A stretch of DNA of 64,000 nucleotides, from the NCBI RefSeq assembly GCF_039631295.1, contig NZ_JBDIVE010000012.1, positions 20,768 to 84,767 of the forward strand, written 5' to 3'. Under the pieces are notes generated by a model. The model was not told the origin of the DNA. It searched no databases and saw nothing but the letters and a program-made list of their open reading frames with translations. A program made the position numbers and the translations under genes. How positions within the stretch are numbered: the first letter of the stretch is position 1; each line of letters begins with the position of its first letter. Source of the stretch: Viridibacterium sediminicola. GTDB lineage: Bacteria; Pseudomonadota; Gammaproteobacteria; Burkholderiales; Rhodocyclaceae. Positions 25,994 to 34,278 of the stretch are shown piece after piece.

Positions 25994-28444
25994 TTATTTT
26001 TTTTTCGCGCGGACACTATCACCTTGAGAAAAAGCTATTTTCAAAATATCGCGCTTTGCTTCTTCAATTCGTGCATTAAGACGTCCGCGATTCTGCCTAG
26101 CGGACAGCTCCCTCATATACAGATTAGCCGTATCCTTTAGCTCATCAACACCCTCGAATTCCCTGACAATTCTAACGTGATACTCCGCCAGGGTGACGAT
26201 AGGGTAGTCTGTATCTTCCTCAGAATGTCTGGCATCTAACTTGAGCAAAACCTCCTTTGCAATTTCTAGATTTTTATAGGCATAATCACGTGAGCCTCTC
26301 AGCGCACAAATCAAAAGCTGCTGCGCATAAGCGTGCTCAGTTTGCTTCATCGACCACGCAACAGAAGCAGAGTGCAGCTTACTTAACGCATTATCATGCT
26401 CGCCGACATCCCGGAGAGCCAGCCCATACTGCAAGTAATACAAACCATCCATCTCGAAATATTTCTCAAAATCCTCATATATTCTAACCATAGGACCTTT
26501 CCTGCCATTAAAAAAATTATTTAAGAAATTATGATTAATAGCATACTTAAACAACATAACATGATTTCTAGACATGTTTTTAGAAATCGGCTTCTCATTC
26601 CTGGAAAACGCCAACAACAAACCCCGAATAGCACGTTCTTTCAATTCCAGGGCAGCGTGACCGTCAAATAGCTTGTCGACATAAACCGGGTGTCTGGCAC
26701 GATAACTACCGTCCGCAAAATGCACAATTCCATACGTAGCCGCTATAAGTTCATTGATATGCGTCCTTACCTCAGCACCTGACAATGCTGCCAGACACAA
26801 ATCCTTTGAAATGCCTAGACCATGAATTGTCGCTAGCCCAACCAGAACGACAAAGACCCTTGCGTCATCGGAATCTAGCTTTAAAAAATCATCAGCAATA
26901 ATTTTTTCAAACCCATAGCCTGTTGTAAGCTCCATCAAACCGATAAGCAATTGACGCTTAGACTTCTCAAGCAGCTGACTCTTTCGATCAAGCGGTCTTA
27001 GTTTTGCAACTCGCGACCATGGGCCATACTTCTCCAGCTTAGCTAGTATTTTTTCTGCGTCTGCCACCCCAATCTCCGTCAGCTTCAGCTGAACAGGCGA
27101 ATGCCCCCCTAAGATCCACTCGGATCTTTGACGCCAAACATTCAACCTTTCCCCGCAAACAAACACAACCTTACTCAACCCCATGTCACGCAAAACACTA
27201 ACAATTCCGTCGATTACACTTGAAGCCCTGTCTATAAAAAGATAATACGGCCCATCATTAACTTCTTCTAGTTTTTTTACAATAAAATCCAACCTAGAAA
27301 CCGGCTGCTGTAAATAATAAACAGAGCGATCATTTTTCCTCGCCAGCGCAGCCGCTGCGCACATTAAAGCAGTGCTTTTCCCGGACCCAGCGGGCCCTGT
27401 CACGACATACAGTCTATTCCCATCCACAAGCTTATCTTCTAATATTTCATAAAAATCAAGCCTCGCGGGAACATCCTCAAAGATCTCATCCCAAGAAGGC
27501 TTAAACCCCATGTAAAACTCTCTTGTCTTTCCAAGAGACTTATCCGCATCAACCTTCCTTGATGCGGATATTTTTATAACTTTTGAAAAATCTTCATCAA
27601 CATCTCCGCCTTCGCTCAATATCGCCAATTCGGGGTTTTTCAGCACAGCGACATCAATAGGTCTTCTACTATTTGAAACAGCCGAATCCACAATCGAAAT
27701 GAAGTCCTTTAAAGAGCCTTTGATGTACTCAATATTTGCCGACATGAGCATTTTTCGATCCAAATCACTAATCTCAGGAAGGATCACATACGACCTTCCA
27801 GGCAAACCTCTTCCATCCGGCCAACAGCTTTTATAGTATTCGATCTGCTGGAAAAACAACGGCTCATTCAGTCTCGTTCCAATAAAAACAAATACGTTAT
27901 TAAGATAATCCCTACCCAACTGCTTATACCACTCAGGAGGATTGCTAGCCGCCGAGGCGTATTCTGACGGAGAGAATATAAGACTCCCCTTGGATCTAGA
28001 GATACAACCATTCAGCTTAATTAAATCAAGGCGCCCATACAGACCATCCAAATCAGCCCAAGAATCTTTCCCATGCCTAACCACAACCTTCTGTTTTGAG
28101 TTTCTAGAAAAAGCAATATCTGCGGCATCATCTATATTCAGGGAATAAACACGCGGCCAAACATGTTTAGCCAAGCTTTCCAGCTCTGCAGACGGCATCA
28201 AACTCATAAACCTATCTTCCAGCAGAGAAATCAGCCTAGGCCCCATCTGATGTTTAGCAATTGCATATACTTTAGAAAGACAGCCCTCTTCATAGACGAC
28301 ATCAACTTCTTCGCATAGCAGCTTAGCCAAGCCCTCCCCAGAAAGAACGTCTCGCCCGTGAAAGTCTTTCGACCCAAACGATGTACCAGCTCCAAGCAAT
28401 AGCATACACTGCCCAGATTTTATTGATTTAATTAGACTGTTCAT
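25994..28444 (-). CDS. SIR2-like/STAND-type NTPase, candidate anti-phage protein
   Basis: An 816-residue protein in an AT-rich segment unlike its neighbours. Residues 1-250 form a SIR2-like domain: LLLGAGTSFGS (16-25), WPRVYSLNIDDAADIAF with the Asn-x-Asp pattern at N103, DLIKLNG (140-146) and FIGTRLNEP (188-195). Residues 330-600 are a P-loop NTPase with Walker A GPAGSGKST (350-358) and Walker B-like YLFID (401-405). Residues 640-816 are helical, TPR-like. This is the layout of SIR2-STAND (AVAST/Avs-type) defence proteins, where the C-terminus senses a phage protein and the SIR2 domain depletes NAD. The usual catalytic His of LHG is Asn (KLNG). A single weak GGA precedes the ATG. Defence function is inference. 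Confidence 0.8.
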   Translation of the reverse strand: MNSLIKSIKSGQCMLLLGAGTSFGSKDFHGRDVLSGEGLAKLLCEEVDVVYEEGCLSKVYAIAKHQMGPRLISLLEDRFMSLMPSAELESLAKHVWPRVYSLNIDDAADIAFSRNSKQKVVVRHGKDSWADLDGLYGRLDLIKLNGCISRSKGSLIFSPSEYASAASNPPEWYKQLGRDYLNNVFVFIGTRLNEPLFFQQIEYYKSCWPDGRGLPGRSYVILPEISDLDRKMLMSANIEYIKGSLKDFISIVDSAVSNSRRPIDVAVLKNPELAILSEGGDVDEDFSKVIKISASRKVDADKSLGKTREFYMGFKPSWDEIFEDVPARLDFYEILEDKLVDGNRLYVVTGPAGSGKSTALMCAAAALARKNDRSVYYLQQPVSRLDFIVKKLEEVNDGPYYLFIDRASSVIDGIVSVLRDMGLSKVVFVCGERLNVWRQRSEWILGGHSPVQLKLTEIGVADAEKILAKLEKYGPWSRVAKLRPLDRKSQLLEKSKRQLLIGLMELTTGYGFEKIIADDFLKLDSDDARVFVVLVGLATIHGLGISKDLCLAALSGAEVRTHINELIAATYGIVHFADGSYRARHPVYVDKLFDGHAALELKERAIRGLLLAFSRNEKPISKNMSRNHVMLFKYAINHNFLNNFFNGRKGPMVRIYEDFEKYFEMDGLYYLQYGLALRDVGEHDNALSKLHSASVAWSMKQTEHAYAQQLLICALRGSRDYAYKNLEIAKEVLLKLDARHSEEDTDYPIVTLAEYHVRIVREFEGVDELKDTANLYMRELSARQNRGRLNARIEEAKRDILKIAFSQGDSVRAKKK

Positions 28445-28753
28445 ATGAAATCCAATTCACAATTTAAATTAACCACGGGTGTCACCACGACAACAAACCA
28501 AGAAGCCCCCATCACTAAGGCGCACACTTTCATTAACGAAGCGCCCGACAAAACCATCTCATTTAAAACTCGAATAACTCATCGCCACTCTACTATTCAA
28601 GATGAAAATCATGACTATTGTTCTTGATCGCAGCAATACAATCTCTACCTATGCACAACCTATCTCCGCACATCAAATAGACTTTATCCCCACGATCTCG
28701 CAACACGATTTACGTAGATCGGCTCAGCATCATCTGGCATACCTTGCATTCAC
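28445..28753. other. AT-rich intergenic stretch without recognisable gene
   Basis: About 310 bp between the divergently unrelated SIR2-like start and the next minus-strand stop. It is AT-rich like the SIR2-like gene and must contain that gene's promoter. A 60-codon plus-strand frame starts at 28445 but has no ribosome-binding site and no family resemblance. I see no hairpin terminator. Confidence 0.5.
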
Positions 28754-29500
28754 TCACTCCGTGTCGTCTGAGTAACTTAAAATTACCAACCCCATACTAT
28801 CTCGCCTCATCACTTGTACCTGTTTCTGCTCCGGCAAATAAATCGCCAGCTGACTGTCCGAACTCTCGATCAAAAAACCTTTCAACTCAGGCTGTCCATC
28901 GCGCCGGAAGACAATGCAACGCTGTTTGAGCGCGCTGATTTCGCAGCCTTTGCTGTACTGCGTAACTTCGGTATTACCGGTCTTGTCCCCTGCCTCTTTA
29001 CCTAGTTGCGCGGGCAGGTACAGCAAAGCAGCAAACAGCAAGGGGCTATACAGAACAAATACGCAAATGAGCGAGACATAAGAGGAGCCGAAGCCAAACG
29101 TCAGCAACCAACGTGGCAAACGCTTCAGCCAGGTGCGCAATATGCGCTTGGGCACATCTTCTTTGTTGTGCAACACGAGCATCACGGCAACGAAACCGAC
29201 GATTCCCCAAAGCGCCAACATCCACCAGTTGGTTTTGAGGTAGAGGTATATGCTTATGATGGCGCCGACGATGACGTCGTACCCCGTCATCAAGACCCAC
29301 TCAACAGGCTTGGGAAAGAGATCGGCTTCCAGCCCCCAGGCGGCGATGCGTGCTTCGTGATAGCGGGAGCCGGCCACGTGCAGGGCCAGGCCGCCGATGG
29401 TGATGAGGAAGGCGCTCCACTTGAGCAAGGCGTCCCAGGAGAAGGAGGACGCGGCGGCCTGAGGCTCGGCCTGATGCGGCGCATCCGCAGCACTGCTCAT
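28754..29500 (-). CDS. Hypothetical multi-pass membrane protein
   Basis: A 248-residue protein with about four transmembrane segments (around residues 28-45, 73-88, 92-110 and 140-165), then a C-terminal soluble domain of about 75 residues containing GCEISALKQRCIVFRRDG and a short beta-rich end. The N-terminus is Ala/Gln-rich. I recognise no family. It lies upstream of the SIR2-like gene in the same direction, separated by 309 bp, and its base composition is between that gene and the chromosome. It could be an accessory of the island or an unrelated resident. Confidence 0.68.
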   Translation of the reverse strand: MSSAADAPHQAEPQAAASSFSWDALLKWSAFLITIGGLALHVAGSRYHEARIAAWGLEADLFPKPVEWVLMTGYDVIVGAIISIYLYLKTNWWMLALWGIVGFVAVMLVLHNKEDVPKRILRTWLKRLPRWLLTFGFGSSYVSLICVFVLYSPLLFAALLYLPAQLGKEAGDKTGNTEVTQYSKGCEISALKQRCIVFRRDGQPELKGFLIESSDSQLAIYLPEQKQVQVMRRDSMGLVILSYSDDTE

Positions 29501-29713
29501 CTACCCTTCTCCCCTTTCAGCAAACCTTGGCTGGATGCTGGGGATTCTATGCTGCTGGCGTGGAGCGGCCTGCGACTTGGGTCAGATTAGGCGAGTTATG
29601 CCCTTTAGTACGTAGTTCGCGATGATTTATCGGCACAGCAAGAGCGAACCCACTCTACGCAAGGCCGGGCGACAATAGGCATTCGCTCAAACCTCTGTCG
29701 CCGGAGATTCTTC

Positions 29714-30061
29714 ATGCGTGTATCCCTGAGGGCCGAGCGATTCACCGTTGGCATACAGCCGATATCCGTTTGGCTTGCTGGTGACCCACGTCGTCGCTAC
29801 TTCCTGCCCGTTGGCATTTTTTTCTTCACGGTGAATTATCTTGAACGCTCACGCGATCTGCTGGTGCGGCATGTCGCCTTGCTGCGTGACGTGGTCCGAC
29901 AGGTGCGCGCTGCGCGCGCCTTCGAGATCGTCGCATGGGTGGTGATGCCGGATCACTCGACTCTTGAGACCAATCTTCCGCCCGGTGATACGGACACCCC
30001 AGAACGCTGGCGCCCCATCAAACTGCTGCGGGAATTCGGTGCAATGCCATTCGGCTATTGA
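29714..30061 (+). pseudogene. Decayed REP-associated tyrosine transposase (RAYT)
   Basis: The 115-residue frame is similar to RAYT proteins from RRRYFLPVGIFFFTVNYLERSRDLLVRHVALLR through FEIVAWVVMPDHSTLETNLPPGDTDTPERWRPIK. Functional RAYTs have PDHxH at this point, the HUH metal site; here it is PDHSTLET, so the second His is lost. The C-terminal part, with the catalytic tyrosine, is absent. It is therefore a remnant. Two extended inverted repeats lie elsewhere in the window, but none is directly adjacent. Confidence 0.72.
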
Positions 30062-30262
30062 ACCCTATAGTCCGGCGAACAGATACGGGTCTCTATGTAC
30101 GCATGAATAGCGGAGCGATTAGGGGCTACTTTAGGGTAGCAAGCCCCGCTTTCTGGACCTACATTAATCTGCGCAATACAAGGTTTTTGCTATCCGTCGA
30201 CGCATTGACTAACAGCGTGATGGTCGCGAAATTGATCGCGCGCCGTTCAACAGGAGAATCTC

Positions 30263-31114
30263 ATGAAAAAAAGCCTAAGCTTCCTTGTGCTACTGTCGGC
30301 CTTCACCGGAACCGCCCAATCCAGCACCGAGTCGCCTGACTCGGCCGCCGCCGCGATAGCAGCTCAGGAGCTGGCGTTAGAACGGAATACCGCTGACAAG
30401 GGTTTCGGGCCGCAGTCACCACGTGATCTGGCGAAAAAGAAGGGGGAAAACAAGCGATATTTCTCGCCCGCACCGGCATACCAGAATATGAACCTGTGCA
30501 ATATTCATTTCCATACGAACGCAGAGCACAAAGGCGGCGACTTCACCACGTTTGCAGGATACGGCGATGGCCATGGCTCCCATACGGGTTATCGCTACAA
30601 CGGAAAACTCAGTGCCGCAGAATCCAAGCCCCTCGCCGAGGAGGTCTGCAAAAGCGAGCACGGGGGTTTGCAAGCAGGAGACACCATTGAGCTTCACTAC
30701 GTACATAGTTCAGCCATGGTCACGCCAGGCCCGACGCTGAACTCCTGCCTCAGTGAGGCGGACAGCAATCCACAGCTCAGGGTGGAGGCGCAAGTCCTGG
30801 TTCTGGTCAATAACCCCAAGGCCGTCGACTTCAACAAACTGGCAGCGGTTGGCCAAGTCAATGGCTTTTATCAGGCCCTCCATATTCCCAAAGCCACGGG
30901 AAAACCGATCCAGTATGCGGGCTCAACAACGGGGCCTGCATACAATGAAAAGGGGTCGCCCCTGCAAGTCTCCTGGAGTGTTCGCCCCCGCGTTCTGAAA
31001 GTCAGTGCCGAATCGCTTGCCAAGTGGTGTGGCGAGAACGTCTTCAAGGAAGATCATGCTCACGGCGTCCGAAACCTGGTCCGCAATGTCAAACTGCTAT
31101 CGCCTATGAAGTGA
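30263..31114 (+). CDS. Delta-class carbonic anhydrase-like exported protein
   Basis: A 283-residue protein with a signal peptide (cleavage near TAQS) preceded by an AGGAG site. The segment MNLCNIHFHTNAEHKGGDF (about 76-94) carries the HxHxxxEH zinc-site pattern of bacterial delta-class carbonic anhydrases, and ELHYVHSSA may supply the third ligand. Cys residues at 79 and 133 could form a disulfide in the periplasm. It would hydrate CO2 in the periplasm. Family recognition is from motifs; activity is inferred. It stands alone between a transposase remnant and trxC. Confidence 0.78.
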   Translation: MKKSLSFLVLLSAFTGTAQSSTESPDSAAAAIAAQELALERNTADKGFGPQSPRDLAKKKGENKRYFSPAPAYQNMNLCNIHFHTNAEHKGGDFTTFAGYGDGHGSHTGYRYNGKLSAAESKPLAEEVCKSEHGGLQAGDTIELHYVHSSAMVTPGPTLNSCLSEADSNPQLRVEAQVLVLVNNPKAVDFNKLAAVGQVNGFYQALHIPKATGKPIQYAGSTTGPAYNEKGSPLQVSWSVRPRVLKVSAESLAKWCGENVFKEDHAHGVRNLVRNVKLLSPMK

Positions 31115-31285
31115 TACCTGGGGAGCGCGAAACAGTGTCGTTCGAGCGAGAGGGGCGTGCCCCTTTCGCTAAACAAAGCCCACTGAGAGCGATACACAAC
31201 GGGGTCCCAAGGCTGCAATAACGCGTAAGCCAGGTTCTCGTGGCGATCCCGCTGGCTTGTCGCGACGCGCCGAACCCCACCACCC

Positions 31286-31708
31286 TCAAACCCCCGCCTC
31301 CACCCAAGCCACAATCTGCGCGGACTGCACCGCCCCCGGCTGGCGCTTGATCTCCTGGCCACCGCGCAGCAGGAGCAAGGTCGGCAGGCTGCGGATGGCG
31401 TAGCGGGCGGCGGCTTGCGGGTTGTTGTCGCTGTTGATCTTGGCGAACAGGGCGCGGCCCTTGAAGCGCGCGGCGGCGGCTTCGAAGTGCGGCGCCATCA
31501 TCTTGCAGGGGCCGCACCAGGCGGCCCAGAAGTCGATGACGATGGGCAATTCGGTGCGGCTGATGACGCGCTCGAAATTGCTGTCCGTCAGCTCCACGGG
31601 ATGACCATCGAGCAGCGGTGTTTTGCACTGCGCGCAGACCGGATCGCTGCCGGCACGGTCGGGCGGGACGCGGTTGGTGGTTTGGCAGTGGGTGCAGACG
31701 ATGAGCAT
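31286..31708 (-). CDS. trxC: Thioredoxin TrxC
   Basis: A 140-residue thioredoxin 2. An N-terminal zinc ribbon (VCTHCQTTNRVP...PVCAQCKTPLL) precedes a thioredoxin domain with the active site WCGPC (about residues 66-70) and cis-Pro in SLPTLLLL. TrxC is a zinc-bearing reductase often induced in oxidative stress. The start is the ATG at 31708; the open frame goes further upstream but is not conserved. Confidence 0.94.
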   Translation of the reverse strand: MLIVCTHCQTTNRVPPDRAGSDPVCAQCKTPLLDGHPVELTDSNFERVISRTELPIVIDFWAAWCGPCKMMAPHFEAAAARFKGRALFAKINSDNNPQAAARYAIRSLPTLLLLRGGQEIKRQPGAVQSAQIVAWVEAGV

Positions 31709-31979
31709 GGAGACTCCGGTCGGGCGGTGCGCAGGGGCACATGTACAGGTGAAGTTTGTGCCGGGAGGCCGCCATTTCAAGCGCTGCACACAATTCCATC
31801 CGCAACGATGCCCGACTCGCCGCGCAGACAATGCACAATGCAAACGCCCATGAAATGAGGCCATAACATGCGGCGCTCAGTATTGCCCGCCGGAATTCAT
31901 GCAGGCACAATGCCAAAGGACTAAATCAGTCAGGCGTCGTAATTCAGCGAATCAAGACAGACGAGCTTGTTGAGCGATA

Positions 31980-32930
31980 ATGAACGTACTCCTTCTCAGT
32001 CATCAACTCGATTACTCAGGCGCGCCGATTGCCCTCCTCCGGCTGGCCGAGGCTTTGATCGGGCAGGGGCATCGCGTTTCGCTGCTTTCCAAGCAAGACG
32101 GCCCCTTGGGTATCGAATTCGTAAAGTGCGGAGTACAGGCGACGGACTCCAATCTGGCCCAATACGATCTGTACTTTGCCAATACCTTTCTCATGGTCCC
32201 GCTAGCGCTTGAACTGGCACCGAGCGAGGACAAGATCCTTGCCTGGATCCATGAGTCGCGGGCCTTTTTCCGCCTGTACGGTCGTGACGAAACCCAATAC
32301 GGGCTCTCGCGCCTGAAGCGTGCGCTATTCCCTTCGAAATTCCAGATCGAGGAATACCGGACGCTGATGCCTGATTGCGAGTTACGCCAGTTGCGCAATC
32401 AGGTGTCGATGACCGGTATTCAGCGCAGCAACTCCTTCGCCGACTTTTTCGCTGTCAGTGGCGCCTGGGAACCGAGAAAAAACCAGGCGGGCCTGTTAAA
32501 GCTGATCGACAGCGCCGGCCTGGATATAAAGCTCAATTTCATTGGCACAGGCAAGCCGCCGAGTATCCCCTGCGCCCAGCATCATTACTTTGGCCAGGTT
32601 TCTGCGCTTGAGGCAAAGCGCATTATTGCCGGCTCATGTGGTTTGATCAGCGCAGCCATCAATGAAACCCAGAATCTCGCCGCGATTGAATCCATTCTGG
32701 TGGGTCATCCCGTGCTGTTAAGCAGCATCCCTGCGCATCAGGAGTTGCAAGAACTCATCCCCAGTGTCGTCTTGTTCGATGCGACAGATGCAGCCTCATT
32801 CGCTGAGGGCTTCGCGAGCGTGACGCGCCTGAAAAGCGATTCCGCGCATCTTGATGAGGGCCGCGACCAGGCCGAGCGGTACTTCGGCAAAGCAGCCTTC
32901 TCTGAAGCCCTGAGCCCGTTGATCAACTGA
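31980..32930 (+). CDS. Glycosyltransferase (GT4-like)
   Basis: A 316-residue protein with the GT-B N-terminal start MNVLLLSHQLDYSGAPIALLRLAEAL and the C-terminal domain with FAVSGAWEPRKNQAGLLKLI, LNFIGTGKPPS and NETQNLAAIESILVGHPVL, where the usual E-x7-E nucleotide-sugar motif would fall. It is short for the family. No other polysaccharide genes adjoin it; acceptor and sugar are unknown. Upstream 31709-31979 shows no gene. Confidence 0.78.
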   Translation: MNVLLLSHQLDYSGAPIALLRLAEALIGQGHRVSLLSKQDGPLGIEFVKCGVQATDSNLAQYDLYFANTFLMVPLALELAPSEDKILAWIHESRAFFRLYGRDETQYGLSRLKRALFPSKFQIEEYRTLMPDCELRQLRNQVSMTGIQRSNSFADFFAVSGAWEPRKNQAGLLKLIDSAGLDIKLNFIGTGKPPSIPCAQHHYFGQVSALEAKRIIAGSCGLISAAINETQNLAAIESILVGHPVLLSSIPAHQELQELIPSVVLFDATDAASFAEGFASVTRLKSDSAHLDEGRDQAERYFGKAAFSEALSPLIN

Positions 32931-33141
32931 GTCGATAATTGCACCTTGCGTGGCGTGCCCCGGTCTGTACGCGGAATGAGTGCGTGCCAAGGCATCGCCC
33001 GATTGGCCACCCGCGCCTTATTTCGCCCAGTTTTATACTTTGCGGCGAAGGACAAGCGTTCAGGCTGAGTCCGGATAACAAGATCATCGACATTGCGGGG
33101 CCCAACACGCGCCTGTCGCATAACACCAGCGGGGAATACGC

Positions 33142-34179
33142 ATGAGCGAAGCGGCGGACAAGGATTTTTTCGAGGCCATGGTGGCCTTGTCGTTGTGGCG
33201 CAATACGCATCCGGACAAGAAGATCGAGGCGGAGCCGGCCGAGATCATGGAGAAGCGGCGCATCGTGATGGTTCGCCTGTCGTCGCTGCAGGAAGGGGAT
33301 GTCGATCCGTGGATGGGGCAGCGGGTCGAGATCCTGATCCGCAAGAGCAGCCGCTACATCGTCTATCTCGATGACAAGCTGGAGATCCAGTGGTGGTGGA
33401 CGCAGCGCCTCTCCAGCGAGGAGGGGATGAGCGTGATCCAGGCCAACATCATGCGCCTGAGCTGCGCCAGCAATTTCCTGCTCGATGCGCAGAGCGAGCT
33501 GCTCAAGGCGCCCTTCCCCAAGCTGCGCGTGTTGCTGCGCTGGCTGCCCTGGTTCCGGCGCATGAACGAGGCGCAGCAGACGGCCAGCGTTGCACGCGCA
33601 CGCGACAGCGCGCGGCGCATCCGCATGCTGATCGCTGAGTCGATGGCGATGGTGCTCAACGGCGTGAGCCGCGCCGAGTGCGAGAAGGTGCAGGCGATGG
33701 CCGAGGATCAGATCCTCATCGCCAAGGACCAGCTGTGTCGCCCGGTTTTCTTCTGGTGGTTCATCTATGTGCTGTGCCTGCTCGGTCTGGCCAGTCTCGC
33801 CAGCCACTGGCTGGACAGCGTCTGCCCAGCGCTGACGGGCATCTCGCCGTGGTTGCAGGCGGCGCTGGCGGGCGCGTTTGGCGCCTTGCTGTCGGTGACG
33901 ACGCGCACGCGATCGCTGCGCCTGGAGCCGGAGTCGGGCAAGCGCGGCTTGCGCATGGAGGCGGTCAGCCGCCTGCTGATCGGCGTGGGTGCCGGCATCC
34001 TGGTGCATCTGGCCTTCGAGGCCGAGATCATCCTCAAAGGCGCGCTGAGCAGCACGCCCAGCATCGCCAACGCGGCGCATGCCTTCCTGTGCATTGCTTC
34101 GGGCTGGAGCGAGAAGATCCTTCCCTCGCTGCTGGGCCGGGCGGAATCTTTCGTCAGCAGCGAAGCGGCGGAGAAATAG
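33142..34179 (+). CDS. Hypothetical membrane protein, paired with patatin-like gene
   Basis: A 345-residue protein: a soluble N-terminal part (1-200, with a Trp-rich QWWWTQRL and basic segments), then three hydrophobic helices (about 202-225, 237-256, 277-297) and a short C-terminal tail. No family recognised. It is 99 bp upstream of the patatin-like gene in the same direction, and an AGCGG-type site precedes its ATG. The C-terminal membrane part may anchor a cytoplasmic domain. Confidence 0.7.
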   Translation: MSEAADKDFFEAMVALSLWRNTHPDKKIEAEPAEIMEKRRIVMVRLSSLQEGDVDPWMGQRVEILIRKSSRYIVYLDDKLEIQWWWTQRLSSEEGMSVIQANIMRLSCASNFLLDAQSELLKAPFPKLRVLLRWLPWFRRMNEAQQTASVARARDSARRIRMLIAESMAMVLNGVSRAECEKVQAMAEDQILIAKDQLCRPVFFWWFIYVLCLLGLASLASHWLDSVCPALTGISPWLQAALAGAFGALLSVTTRTRSLRLEPESGKRGLRMEAVSRLLIGVGAGILVHLAFEAEIILKGALSSTPSIANAAHAFLCIASGWSEKILPSLLGRAESFVSSEAAEK

Positions 34180-34278
34180 CCACCGGCCTTGCCCGGGCGG
34201 GCAGTGGCCAAGCACACAGCGGCGTGTCAGGCTGGCTGCGACACGCTCCGCCGGAGCGACGCAGACAGGAGACTGAAC

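Noticed and set aside
28445..28627. A 60-codon frame just upstream of the SIR2-like gene
   Set aside because: No ribosome-binding site, no similarity, and in an AT-rich promoter region.
30123..30148. Short inverted repeat GGGGCT...AGCCCC as a possible REP of the RAYT remnant
   Set aside because: The stem is only six bases with a long loop, too weak to call.
30058..30339. A 93-codon frame after the RAYT remnant
   Set aside because: It overlaps the start of the carbonic anhydrase gene in another frame and shows no family pattern.
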